Position numbers and translations under genes: made by a program
Shown: one piece after another, positions 18,009 to 27,435 of the stretch
Layout: each line of letters opens with the position of its first letter
Position numbering within the stretch: the first letter of the stretch is position 1
The notes under the pieces: generated by a model
Databases searched by the model: none
Seen by the model: the letters and a program-made list of their open reading frames with translations, nothing else
What the model was told of the DNA's origin: nothing
Source of the DNA: Clostridium sp.
GTDB taxonomy: Bacteria; Bacillota; Clostridia; Clostridiales; Clostridiaceae
Direction of reading: 5' to 3'
DNA: 64,000 bases
NCBI RefSeq assembly: GCF_022482905.1
Contig: NZ_JAKVOI010000001.1
Coordinates: 558,001-622,000 of the forward strand

Positions 18009-20035
18009 CATAACATTTTATCAAGTAGTTTCAGATCTGTTATGGGTTTCTTGCAGGAAAAGTTTTCACATATATACACAGTAGTACTACCATTTATCAA
18101 GTTATAATTTTTCATGAGTGGAAAGCTGTGTTCCAAATTTCTATCATAATCTGAGAATATAAAGGATACTGTAAACGGATCTAATTTGCAGTCCAGTACG
18201 TTCTTTAAAAAATTTTTTCCATTATTATTTTTTCCGAGAACTGCAATAATTTGTCTTGTTGAAACTTGTGAAAATTGAAAAGCTATAAGAGAGAAACAGT
18301 ATGATACAGGATATGTGCTTATCTCACTTGAGAAACACTTGAATATTTGCAGGCCTTTTTGTCTAAGTTCAAGGTTTCCAGTTAAATAGGACAATCTTAT
18401 TAAATTCAATGCAGATACTGAGTTCGCAGATGGAATTGCACCGTCATATATTTCCTTTGGCCTTGTAATAAGGTGTTCACTGTCACTCCCATACAGAAAA
18501 AATCCTCCCTTATCGTGATCCCAGAAAAATTTAAAAAAGTCATTATTGAAATCAAGGGCTTTTTTTATATACTTCAAATTGTAAGTCGACTCATACAGTT
18601 CTATGAGACCCCATATTAGAAAGGAATAGTCATCCGCATATCCGGGAAATGAGGAATCGCCATCGCGATATCTGGATAACAGTCGACCATCTTTTCTTGT
18701 CAATTTATTCAGTATGAAGTCAACAGCTTTTTCTGCACACGATATATATTTTTTGTCCCTGAATATTCTTCCGGCTATGGACATGGCAGCGATCATCAAC
18801 CCATTCCAGGATGTCAGAATTTTATCATCTTTGTTTGGATGAATTCTAGTTTCCCTATAATCGAACAGTTTTTCCCTGCAGTTTTCTATGAATCCCATAT
18901 CGGAAGATTTAATTGAAGTACCGATTAAATTTGGTATATTTCTTCCATCAAAATTGCCCTTTTCATTTATATTGTAATAGTCACAAAATTTTCTCCCTGA
19001 TTCTTCTCCAAGAACAGCTTTTATCTCATCAATAGTCCATATATAAAAGCTTCCTTCTTTTCCACCAGAATCCGCATCTTCTGATGAGTAGAAACCTCCA
19101 TTTTTTGACGTCATATCCCGCATGATATAGGTTAATATATTCTTGGCTGTTGAAGAATAACTAGGGTCTCCGGTAGATTTATAAGCTTCGGAGTAGATTA
19201 TTGCAAGCAGCGCATTGTCATAAAGCATTTTTTCAAAGTGGGGTACAAGCCATTTCCTATCTACAGAATATCTGCTGAAGCCGTAGCCTATGTGATCGTA
19301 TATTCCACCACATTGCATGAAGTCAAGAGTTTCCCTGAGCATCTTCATTGCAGAAGCATCTTCTGTCTTGTACCAGTACCTTAAAAGAAACATGAGATTG
19401 TGGGGTGAAGGAAATTTGGGGGATATTCCAAAGCCTCCGTAATGGGCATCAAAATTTTCTTTCAGGCCCAAAAAGCATTTTTCAAGAATATCAGATGGAA
19501 TATCCTCAGTTGATTTCTGTTTTGTTCTGTTTGCTATTTCCAATATGTTATTGCTTTCCTCTATAAGTCTGGATTTATCATTTTTCCACATGTTCAATAT
19601 ATATGACAATATATTTTCAAGGTCATCCTTGGGAAAATACGTACCTGCAAAAAATGGTTTTTGATCCGGGGTCATAATTATTGTAAGGGGCCAGCCGCCG
19701 CTTCCCGTAAGGTGCTGACATATATTCATGTAAATGCTGTCTATATCCGGTCTCTCCTCACGATCTACTTTTATGGAAACAAAATATTTATTTAGTATAT
19801 CAGCAATATTCTTATTTTCAAAATCTTCCTTTTCCATTACATGACACCAGTGACATGATGACTTAATGACCCACTAAGAATACCCAATAGATAAAAAAAT
19901 TGGTTTATTCTCCGATTTTGCCTTTATAAAGGCTTCCTTACACCATGGAAACCAGTTTACAGGATTGTAGGCATGCTGGAGTAAATATGGTGATTTTTCA
20001 TTTATCAATCTATTGGGCGTGCTAGTCAGGTTCAT
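18008..20035 (-). pseudogene. DUF255/YyaL thioredoxin-like protein gene interrupted by in-frame TAG
   Basis: Full-length homologues (about 670 residues) carry an N-terminal thioredoxin-like domain with a GYSxCHWCHVM motif and a six-hairpin glycosidase-like domain. Here the reading frame opens at 20035 (SD GGAGGTGAT) with the family start ([21 protein letters not shown]). It runs in frame to GYS and then meets TAG at 19876-19874, codon 54. Past six extra codons it continues in the same frame with SCHWCHVMEKEDF to the end. Restart at ATG 19837 would give 609 residues without the CHWCH motif. The cause appears to be an 18-nt in-frame insertion. Either a pseudogene or a protein with its redox motif removed. 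Confidence 0.8.
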
Positions 20036-20098
20036 AAGATCACCTCCTTCAAATATTTTAAATATAGTATAACCTGGATAACATAAAATATAATAAAA

Positions 20099-21373
20099 TT
20101 AAATATTGCAGGACTTATACACTATCTGGCCATTGTGTATTGTAAATTTAATTCTTCCTGTCAATGTCTGACCAATAAAGGGTGAATTGCAGGATTTCGA
20201 AAGAAAATTTCTGACTGTATATTTTTCATCGGGATTAAATATAACAATATCTGCACTGTGGCCTACTTTTATATAACCTCTGTCAAGTCCATATAATTTT
20301 GCTGGATTGACTGTAAGTTTTGAAATCATGTCCATATAAGTTAAAGAGCCGGATTTTACCAGATAAGTTATACACAAGGGAAGAGAAGTTTCCAGGCCTA
20401 TTATTCCACTTGGGGCTTTGGAAAATTCTCTTCCTTTTTCTTCAGCTGAATGAGGTGCATGGTCGGTCGCTATTATTTCGATTGTATTGTCTTTTAACGC
20501 TTCTATTATGGATAGTCTGTCTTTTTCCATCCTAAGGGGAGGGTTTATTTTGGCATTTGTTCCTTTTTCAAGAATCATATTTTCTGTCATGCTGAAATGG
20601 TGAGGTGTGGCTTCTGCCGTTATATCCGCCCCCATTTTTTTTGCCCATTTTATGAGATCTACAGACAGGGATGAGCTTATATGCTGTATATTTATCTTTG
20701 CACCTGTCGATATAGCAAGACAAGCATCTCTTGCAATGAGTATGTCTTCTGCCTCATGAGGAGAACCTTCAAGACCAAGATTTTCTGATATCTTCCCTGA
20801 ATTTATTCCATTTTGTTTTATGAGACAAGGGTCCTCCTCGTGGAAACTTAAAGGAACATCCAGTTTTTTTGCCATTTTCATAGCGTCCAGTGCCAATTTT
20901 GAGTTCGTTATGGGTCTGCCGTCATCGGAAAAACCTACAGCACCGGCACTTTTTAGGATAGTCATGTCTACAAGTTCCTTACCATCCATATTTTTTGTGA
21001 TTGAAGCCACCTGGAGTATTTCAATCTTTGCCGATACTACTTTGTCAAGTATATATTTTAGAGTATCTAAATTGTCAACGACAGGTTCCGTATTTGCCAT
21101 GCATACAACAGTAGTGTAGCCACCTGCAGCTGCAGCTTCGGCACCGGTAAACATATCCTCTTTATATGTAAAACCAGGATCGCGGAAATGACTATGTATG
21201 TCGATGAACCCTGGTGACACAATGCAATTTGAAGCATCAATTAGTTCCATGCAAGGCAAAGCGGCTATATTTTTATCAATTTTTATTATATTTTTTTCAT
21301 CTATAAGTATATCAAGTTCTTCTTGTGTATTGCTTAAAGGGTCAACAAAACATCCATTCTTTATAAGCAGCAT
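20099..21373 (-). CDS. pyrC: Dihydroorotase
   Basis: Zinc enzyme of pyrimidine biosynthesis that closes carbamoyl-aspartate to dihydroorotate. 424 residues, class I type. The metal ligands are in DIHSHFRDPG (about residues 57-66). The FSDDGRPI, SFHEED, IQHISS and EIIATDHAPHS segments are all present, including the final catalytic aspartate. SD GGAGGCG precedes the ATG at 21373. It stands alone, not in a pyr operon. No PyrR attenuator is obvious upstream. Confidence 0.96.
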   Translation of the reverse strand: MLLIKNGCFVDPLSNTQEELDILIDEKNIIKIDKNIAALPCMELIDASNCIVSPGFIDIHSHFRDPGFTYKEDMFTGAEAAAAGGYTTVVCMANTEPVVDNLDTLKYILDKVVSAKIEILQVASITKNMDGKELVDMTILKSAGAVGFSDDGRPITNSKLALDAMKMAKKLDVPLSFHEEDPCLIKQNGINSGKISENLGLEGSPHEAEDILIARDACLAISTGAKINIQHISSSLSVDLIKWAKKMGADITAEATPHHFSMTENMILEKGTNAKINPPLRMEKDRLSIIEALKDNTIEIIATDHAPHSAEEKGREFSKAPSGIIGLETSLPLCITYLVKSGSLTYMDMISKLTVNPAKLYGLDRGYIKVGHSADIVIFNPDEKYTVRNFLSKSCNSPFIGQTLTGRIKFTIHNGQIVYKSCNI

Positions 21374-21503
21374 GAATATATCGCCTCCAAATATTAAGTT
21401 TATTTATAAGTATAGCATATTCCAGTGAATTTTGATAAAATATAAAAAAGGGTGATTAATTTTGATCGAATACTAGCTATATAATTTTTAGGAGGATTTT
21501 TTC

Positions 21504-22064
21504 ATGGATGATAATGATGACAAAATTGTGAGTTTTAATGAATTAAAAAACAAGGCAAGGGAAAAGGATGTAGAAAAAATAGAAGACTACGTATACGGAC
21601 TTTGCTATGATATGGCTCAGGGGAAAATCACCATGGCTGATTTTTCAAAAAGTCTTCAAAAATATATGGATGAAAACAATATATCCCAGGAAAAGATGTT
21701 TAACATACAAAAAGAACTTATGAAGAGATATGGCATTGATATGGAAGATATGGAAAATCAGATGAAAAGTATGGGATTCAATATACCGGCGATGAATAGA
21801 AGTACTGATTATGAAACGGTAAGAAAGGCCCTGAGTTTTCAAGAAAAGTATAAGGATAAGATTGGAAGCGCATTGATTACAACTTATAGTATAGGCAATG
21901 TAGAAATATATATAAATGAAGAAAAAATACTGCTTAAAAGTTCAGGAAAAATAGATTTGAAGGATGTTGAGTTGAATGAATTTTTATGCTCCTACAAGAA
22001 TGTAATAAAGGATAAAAAGTTGAATATATCAATTTGTGAAAATACAAAAGTATTTGAGTATTAG
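21504..22064 (+). CDS. Conserved clostridial protein, DUF3867-like
   Basis: Soluble 186-residue protein, highly charged at the N-terminus (MDDNDDKIVSFNELKNKAREKDVEK), with a helical middle part (KSLQKYMDENNISQEKMFNIQKELMKRYG) and a mixed C-terminal domain. It recalls a DUF3867-type clostridial family, but I am not certain of that name. No catalytic motif or membrane segment is visible. It has a strong SD (AGGAGG) and its own terminator, and lies just before a two-component system. Confidence 0.7.
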   Translation: MDDNDDKIVSFNELKNKAREKDVEKIEDYVYGLCYDMAQGKITMADFSKSLQKYMDENNISQEKMFNIQKELMKRYGIDMEDMENQMKSMGFNIPAMNRSTDYETVRKALSFQEKYKDKIGSALITTYSIGNVEIYINEEKILLKSSGKIDLKDVELNEFLCSYKNVIKDKKLNISICENTKVFEY

Positions 22065-22073
22065 ACTGACTAT

Positions 22074-22103
22074 AATGCCGCGTAATAAGTAGTACGTGGT
22101 ATT
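22074..22103 (+). terminator. Hairpin terminator
   Basis: AATGCCGCGTA pairs with TACGTGGTATT across an 8-nt loop, with T-rich sequence after it. Confidence 0.6.
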
Positions 22104-22145
22104 CTTTATAAAATAGATATTTTTATTTATGAAGGGAATAATGAT

Positions 22146-22826
22146 ATGAATAGAACTATTCTAATGGTAGATGATGAAGATAGAATGAGAGTACTTATGG
22201 AGGCCTATTTGAAAAAAGAAGGCTTTGGAGTTATACTGGCAGAAAATGGGCAGAAGGCTCTGGACAAATTTAAAAAGAACAGCATAGATCTTGTGGTATT
22301 GGATATAATGATGCCGGTTATGGACGGATGGACGGTATGCCGCAGACTTAGGGAGATTTCAAATGTACCAATAATAATGTTGACTGCAAAAGCGGAGGAT
22401 GAGGATCAACTTCTGGGATTTCAACTCGGAACGGACAGTTATGTAACCAAGCCTGTGAGTCCCAATGTATTGGTGGCAAAAGTAAAGGCGCTTTTGAAGA
22501 GAGCTTATTCATCACTGGATGAAAACATAAATTCCGAAAATTTTGATGGACTTAATGTAAATGAAGATGCTCATGAGGTTAAGATAGATGGAAACGATAT
22601 ATACCTTTCACCAAAGGAATTTGAACTTTTATGTTATATTATGAAGAATAAAAATATAGTTTTAACTAGAGAAAAAATACTTGACTCCGTATGGGGAATG
22701 GATTATTATGGGGATTTAAGAACTGTCGATACTCACGTAAAACGGCTTAGAGAAAAGCTTGGAGACAGGGCTTATTTGATAAGTACTGTAAGAGGAGTAG
22801 GATATAAGTTTGGAGTAAAAAAATGA
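22146..22826 (+). CDS. OmpR-family response regulator
   Basis: DNA-binding response regulator of 226 residues. The receiver domain has the acidic pocket DDED near residue 9, phospho-acceptor Asp53 (VVLDIMMPVMDGW), Thr in MLTAKAE and Lys in VTKPVSP. A winged-helix domain follows (LSPKEFELLCYIMKNKN, TVDTHVKRLREKLG, ISTVRGVGYKF). It is translationally coupled to the histidine kinase (ATGA overlap at 22823). The regulon is unknown; the neighbouring osmolyte transporter is a possible but unproven target. Confidence 0.94.
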   Translation: MNRTILMVDDEDRMRVLMEAYLKKEGFGVILAENGQKALDKFKKNSIDLVVLDIMMPVMDGWTVCRRLREISNVPIIMLTAKAEDEDQLLGFQLGTDSYVTKPVSPNVLVAKVKALLKRAYSSLDENINSENFDGLNVNEDAHEVKIDGNDIYLSPKEFELLCYIMKNKNIVLTREKILDSVWGMDYYGDLRTVDTHVKRLREKLGDRAYLISTVRGVGYKFGVKK

Positions 22827-24355
22827 AACTAGAGGATGTATTTTCTCAGAATAAATTTATTGTAAAAATAAGAAAAAATATAACACTTAAATTGTTTGTA
22901 ATAACCACATTGGTTTTTACCATATTTATAACTAGTACACTCGTTTTTGAGTCGCTATTTTTTGGAAAATTTTATATATCACAGAAGAAGAGAAATTTAC
23001 AAAACAGACTGGAAAAATTTGAAGACAGCTATAATAAAACAAAAGATAAGGAAGCTGCGGTTAATTTAATAAGAAGTTTTGAAGAGGATAACAATTCCAA
23101 GATTGTAATAGTAGATAAAAATGGAAAAATAAAATTTCTTACGAGTCCTGATACTAGAGGTTATGATGAAATAAGAGTTAAAATTATAAATGACATCATA
23201 GTTGAATGGAATATGAATTCAAATTTACTGGATGAAATGAAATCAAAAGATAAGCCTATTACAGTTGTTACGGAAATGAGGATCAATGGTGTTAAAAATA
23301 TACTGAGTGCAGTTCCCGATAATAAAAAAGGTGAAATAATATTTGCAATAATTTCACTTCAGCCTGTAAATGAGGCTTCCCTGGTTATAAAGCAGTTTTA
23401 TGTATATTTTTATATAGGAGCTATTGTACTTATTGTCATTTTATCTTTGATATATACCAATATGGTTTCCAATCCGCTTGTAAAAATGAACAACGTTGCA
23501 AAAAAAATGGCTTTGATGAATTTTTCAGAAAAGTGCAATATTGAAAGTGAAGATGAAATCGGGAATCTGGCAAGTACTCTTAACTTTTTGTCGAATAACT
23601 TGGACAATGCACTCACATCTTTAAAAGAAGCAAATAAAAAATTGGAAGATGATATAGAGAAGGAGAGAAAACTTGAAAAAACAAGAAAGAATTTTATAGA
23701 TTCAGTATCACATGAATTGAAAACACCTATAAATCTTATAGGTGGATATGCGGAGGGGCTTAAGGACAGGGTGTTCGAATCTGAAAAAAGGGACTATTAT
23801 ATTGATATAATAATAGATGAAAGCAGGAAAATGGCTGGTCTTGTAAATGATATGTTAAACCTGTCGCATATGGAGTCTGGAACCTTCAAGTTGACAAAGG
23901 AAAAATTTTTTATAGACAAATTAGTAAATTCAGTCATACACAGGTTTTCAGTGATTATAGAAAGCAAAGGCATTCATCTTGAAAACAGAATGTTAAAAAA
24001 TATTGAAATATATGCTGATTGGGATGCTATTGAACAGGTGACTACTAATTTTTTAACAAATGCAATCAGATATACTGATGAGGGAGGTAAAATAGTATTT
24101 TCGACTAAAAAAACAAATGGAGATGTTATTGTTTCTGTGGAAAATTCAGGCAGGCATATACCTGAACCTCAAATTGATAAGGTATGGGACAATTTTTATA
24201 GAATAGATAAGTCCAGAAATAGAAAGTTGGGAGGCACTGGCCTCGGACTTTCAATAGTAAAAAATATACTCACACTCCATAGATATAAATATGGAGTAAA
24301 AAATACGGATATGGGAGTAAAATTTTATTTTATATGCAATACAATAGAAAAATAA
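22823..24355 (+). CDS. Membrane sensor histidine kinase
   Basis: Kinase partner of the preceding response regulator, 510 residues. Two membrane helices (about 27-47 and 192-212) flank an extracellular sensor region. HAMP follows, then HisKA with phospho-accepting His297 in DSVSHELKTP, and HATPase_c with the N box (NFLTNAIRYT) and G boxes (GRHIPEPQ, GGTGLGLSIV). The stimulus is not evident. The gene ends 90 nt before a strong terminator. Confidence 0.93.
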   Translation: MKLEDVFSQNKFIVKIRKNITLKLFVITTLVFTIFITSTLVFESLFFGKFYISQKKRNLQNRLEKFEDSYNKTKDKEAAVNLIRSFEEDNNSKIVIVDKNGKIKFLTSPDTRGYDEIRVKIINDIIVEWNMNSNLLDEMKSKDKPITVVTEMRINGVKNILSAVPDNKKGEIIFAIISLQPVNEASLVIKQFYVYFYIGAIVLIVILSLIYTNMVSNPLVKMNNVAKKMALMNFSEKCNIESEDEIGNLASTLNFLSNNLDNALTSLKEANKKLEDDIEKERKLEKTRKNFIDSVSHELKTPINLIGGYAEGLKDRVFESEKRDYYIDIIIDESRKMAGLVNDMLNLSHMESGTFKLTKEKFFIDKLVNSVIHRFSVIIESKGIHLENRMLKNIEIYADWDAIEQVTTNFLTNAIRYTDEGGKIVFSTKKTNGDVIVSVENSGRHIPEPQIDKVWDNFYRIDKSRNRKLGGTGLGLSIVKNILTLHRYKYGVKNTDMGVKFYFICNTIEK

Positions 24356-24452
24356 AAATATAAATTTTATATTAACATATCGTAAAATTTTATTTAATTA
24401 TATGAAAACATAAAATTTTCAAGCAATGTCCTAATCTATACTATATGGTGAA

Positions 24453-24496
24453 GTAGAGCTATTGTTAATAAAATAACAATAGCTCTACTACTTTTT
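24453..24496 (+). terminator. Strong terminator after the two-component operon
   Basis: A perfect 15-bp stem (24453-24467 with 24474-24488) with a short AT loop followed by TACTTTTTATATTTTTTT. Confidence 0.9.
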
Positions 24497-24604
24497 ATAT
24501 TTTTTTCATAAATTTACTTTTTATGTATTGTGCATTTGATAAGTCATGTATTTTTATGTTAACATTAAGTTAGTTAAATTATTAAATATATAAAATAATT
24601 TGAT

Positions 24605-24621
24605 AATTTGTTTAACAAATT
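24605..24621. promoter_or_regulatory. Near-palindrome just upstream of the osmolyte-transporter operon
   Basis: AATTTGTTTAACAAATT is a 17-bp near-perfect palindrome 22 nt before the ATP-binding gene. It may be an operator for a repressor; no specific factor recognised. Confidence 0.4.
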
Positions 24622-24642
24622 TAGTCGAAGGGAGAAATTTCT

Positions 24643-25773
24643 ATGATAGAATTCAAGAATGTTAGCAAGTCTTTTAAAAGCAAAACAGTATTGAATAATA
24701 TAAATCTGGAAATTCATAAGGGTGAACTGGCAGTACTTATCGGTCCCAGCGGATGCGGGAAAACAACTACATTGAAGATGATAAACAAACTTATAAAACC
24801 AACTTCTGGAGATATTTTTGTCAATGGCAGGAATATAAGAAAAGAGGATACCATAGAACTCAGGAGAAATATTGGATATGTAATTCAGCAGACCGGACTT
24901 TTTCCCCATATGACTATATCAGAAAATATATCATTGATACCGAGACTGCAAAAATGGCCTGAAGATAGAATAGAGCGTAGAACAATTGAGCTAATGGATA
25001 TGGTTGGAATGAATCCTGAAGAATATTTAGATAGGTACCCTGAAGAATTAAGTGGTGGACAGCAGCAAAGGGTGGGAGTGGCAAGAGCTTTTGCTATGGA
25101 TTCGGATATAGTTCTTATGGACGAACCATTCAGTGCTCTTGATCCCATAACTAAAAACCAGCTTCAGGATGAATTGTTTGATCTGCAGCAGGAATTGAAA
25201 AAGACAATAGTATTTGTAACTCATGATATGGATGAAGCAATAAAACTTGGAGATAGAATATGCATAATGAAGGATGGCAATATACTTCAATTTGATATTC
25301 CGGAAGAAATATTGAAAAATCCAGCACATGGTTTTGTAGAAGAATTCATAGGAAAGAATAGAATTTGGAATAAGCCTGAATTTATAAAGGCAAGAGATAT
25401 AATGATAACTAATCCTGTAGTAACCAATTCAGAAAGAACAATAGTTCAGGCGGTAGAAATAATGAGGGCAAATAAAGTGGATGCACTTATGATCGTAGAT
25501 AAGACTTCGAAACTAATTGGCATAACAACCATTAAAGATATAAGAAGAGGTATGGATAAGACCTTGAAATTGAAAGATATAATGGAAAAGAATATATTTT
25601 CGGTGGATGAAGAAGACAGCATAGTTGATGTACTTAAGGAGATAAATGATGAGAAAGTAGGATATATACCTGTTCTGGATAATAAAGGTAAATTGGCAGG
25701 ACTTATTACTAGAAGCAGTCTAATAACAGTTTTAAGTACTCAATTTTTGGATGCAGAGGAGGTTATCCAATGA
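24643..25773 (+). CDS. opuCA: Glycine betaine/carnitine/choline ABC transporter ATPase with CBS domains
   Basis: Energy subunit of an OpuC/OpuB-type compatible-solute importer, 376 residues. The ABC domain has Walker A GPSGCGKTT, the ABC signature ELSGGQQQRVGVARAFA and Walker B IVLMDEP. Two C-terminal CBS domains (from about residue 245; MITNPVVTNSERTIVQAVEIM and IMEKNIFSVDEEDS) are the regulatory part that senses ionic strength or nucleotides in this family. The stop overlaps the start of the next gene (ATGA). Exact substrate not decided by sequence. Confidence 0.92.
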   Translation: MIEFKNVSKSFKSKTVLNNINLEIHKGELAVLIGPSGCGKTTTLKMINKLIKPTSGDIFVNGRNIRKEDTIELRRNIGYVIQQTGLFPHMTISENISLIPRLQKWPEDRIERRTIELMDMVGMNPEEYLDRYPEELSGGQQQRVGVARAFAMDSDIVLMDEPFSALDPITKNQLQDELFDLQQELKKTIVFVTHDMDEAIKLGDRICIMKDGNILQFDIPEEILKNPAHGFVEEFIGKNRIWNKPEFIKARDIMITNPVVTNSERTIVQAVEIMRANKVDALMIVDKTSKLIGITTIKDIRRGMDKTLKLKDIMEKNIFSVDEEDSIVDVLKEINDEKVGYIPVLDNKGKLAGLITRSSLITVLSTQFLDAEEVIQ

Positions 25774-27320
25774 ATTCGATAGTGGAATTTTTCAATTTTG
25801 TGGCAAACAGGTCGGAAGAAATATTAAAGCTTTTTTTCCAGCATATAGAGCTTACATTACTGGCGGTTGTTATAGCTGTGTTGATAGGTGTACCTCTGGG
25901 GATACTCATAGAAAAAAACAAAAAAATATCCTCTATTATAATAGGAATAGCAAATATAATACAGGCAATTCCCAGTCTGGCACTTTTAGGATTCTTGATT
26001 CCAGTTATAGGTATAGGAAGTAAGCCTGCGGTTGTAATGGTGATTCTATATTCACTTCTGCCGATTATAAAAAATACATATACCGGACTGGTAGGTATAA
26101 ATCCAAACATTATAGAAGCGGCTGAAGGAATGGGTATGACGGAGCCGCAGATATTAAAAATCGTGAAACTGCCTCTTGCACTTCCTGTAATAATGGCAGG
26201 TATAAGGATATCAGCTGTTACAGCGGTAGGACTTATGACAATAGCAGCTTTTGTAGGAGCAGGAGGCCTGGGTTATATGGTATTTACCGGAGTCCAAAGT
26301 GTAAACAATGATATGATACTTTCAGGGGCAATACCAGCCTGTATATTAGCTCTTATAATAGACTTCTCAATTGGATCAATTGAGAAGTCAGTAACCAGAA
26401 AAAAGAGAAGAAAAAGAAAATCTTCGTTGAAATATAAAAGTATAGCAGCTTTTGCAATCTGCATAATCATAGTTCTGGGATCAGTATTTTATTATAAAAA
26501 TTCAAAGGATACTGTAGTAGTTGGAGGAAGAAATTTTACGGAGCAGACTATTATGGTATATATGGTTGGGGAACTTATTGAAAAAAACAGTGATGTAAAA
26601 GTAGAGTATAAGCCTAATCTAGGTGGGACAAATGTAATGTTCAATGCAATGAAATCGGGAAATATGGATATAGGTGTGGAATATACTGGTACTGCGTTTA
26701 TGAGCATAATGAAACGTGACCTGGTTCAGGATTCTGATAAGGTATACAGAACAGTTAAAGATTATTATAAGAAGAATTTCGGGATAGAGTGGCTTGAACC
26801 AATTGGATTCAACAATACATATACCCTTGCTGTGTCGAGGGATACTTCAGGTAAATATGGATTGAATACAATGTCCGATCTTGCAAAGATAAGTAATGAT
26901 CTGCGGTTGAGCTGTACCATGGATTTCAGGGAAAGACCGGATGCATTGAAGGCAGTCGAAAAAGTGTATGGAATTAATTTTAAGGACGTAAAAGGTATAG
27001 ATGGTGGACTGAGGTATACTGCATTAAATCAAAAAGAATCAGATGTAATTGATGCTTTTTCTACGGATGGATTGCTCAAACAATTTGATCTGAAAATTCT
27101 AAAAGATGATAAAGGTGCATTTCCACCATATTATGCAGTTCCTACTATAAGAAGTGAAGTACTTAAAAAGAATCCTGAACTTAAAGACATTTTAAATAAG
27201 CTTGCAGGTAAAATAGATGATGAAACTATGATGGAGTTAAATTACAAAGTTGATAGTCTGGGACAGAAACCTGAAGCAGTTGCAGATCAATTTTTAAGGG
27301 AGAAAAAGCTTGTAAAATAA
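25770..27320 (+). CDS. Osmolyte ABC transporter permease fused to substrate-binding protein
   Basis: 516 residues combining two OpuC parts. Residues 1-210 form the permease (six helices, EAA-like loop EAAEGMGMTEPQILKIVKLPLALPV). Following a basic linker and an anchoring helix (IAAFAICIIIVLGSVFYY), residues about 250-516 form an OpuAC/ProX-type binding domain (VVGGRNFTEQTIMVYMVGELIE, NLGGTNVMFNAMKSGNMDIGVEYTG). The fusion puts the receptor on the outer membrane face. It is co-translated with the ATPase. Such fusions are common in Firmicutes. The substrate class is quaternary ammonium compounds. Confidence 0.92.
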   Translation: MNSIVEFFNFVANRSEEILKLFFQHIELTLLAVVIAVLIGVPLGILIEKNKKISSIIIGIANIIQAIPSLALLGFLIPVIGIGSKPAVVMVILYSLLPIIKNTYTGLVGINPNIIEAAEGMGMTEPQILKIVKLPLALPVIMAGIRISAVTAVGLMTIAAFVGAGGLGYMVFTGVQSVNNDMILSGAIPACILALIIDFSIGSIEKSVTRKKRRKRKSSLKYKSIAAFAICIIIVLGSVFYYKNSKDTVVVGGRNFTEQTIMVYMVGELIEKNSDVKVEYKPNLGGTNVMFNAMKSGNMDIGVEYTGTAFMSIMKRDLVQDSDKVYRTVKDYYKKNFGIEWLEPIGFNNTYTLAVSRDTSGKYGLNTMSDLAKISNDLRLSCTMDFRERPDALKAVEKVYGINFKDVKGIDGGLRYTALNQKESDVIDAFSTDGLLKQFDLKILKDDKGAFPPYYAVPTIRSEVLKKNPELKDILNKLAGKIDDETMMELNYKVDSLGQKPEAVADQFLREKKLVK

Positions 27321-27435
27321 AAAAAGATATAATTAACAAATTGTTCATATAATTGCCATGAATGTGCCATGTTATTAATGTAAAATCTATGTTATTAATG
27401 TTAAAAAGTAGTTAAGCGAGGGAAGAGGAAAAACG

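Noticed and set aside
19874-19876. TAG in the DUF255 gene as pyrrolysine or readthrough
   Set aside because: The stop is within extra sequence absent from the family pattern, and no readthrough element is seen; insertion is simpler.
24520-24621. CRISPR-like or riboswitch leader before the osmolyte transporter
   Set aside because: Only a single palindrome and AT-rich DNA; no repeats or conserved aptamer.
27340-27420. ATGTTATTAATGT direct repeats before ltaS
   Set aside because: Two AT-rich copies only, with no promoter relation that could be defined.
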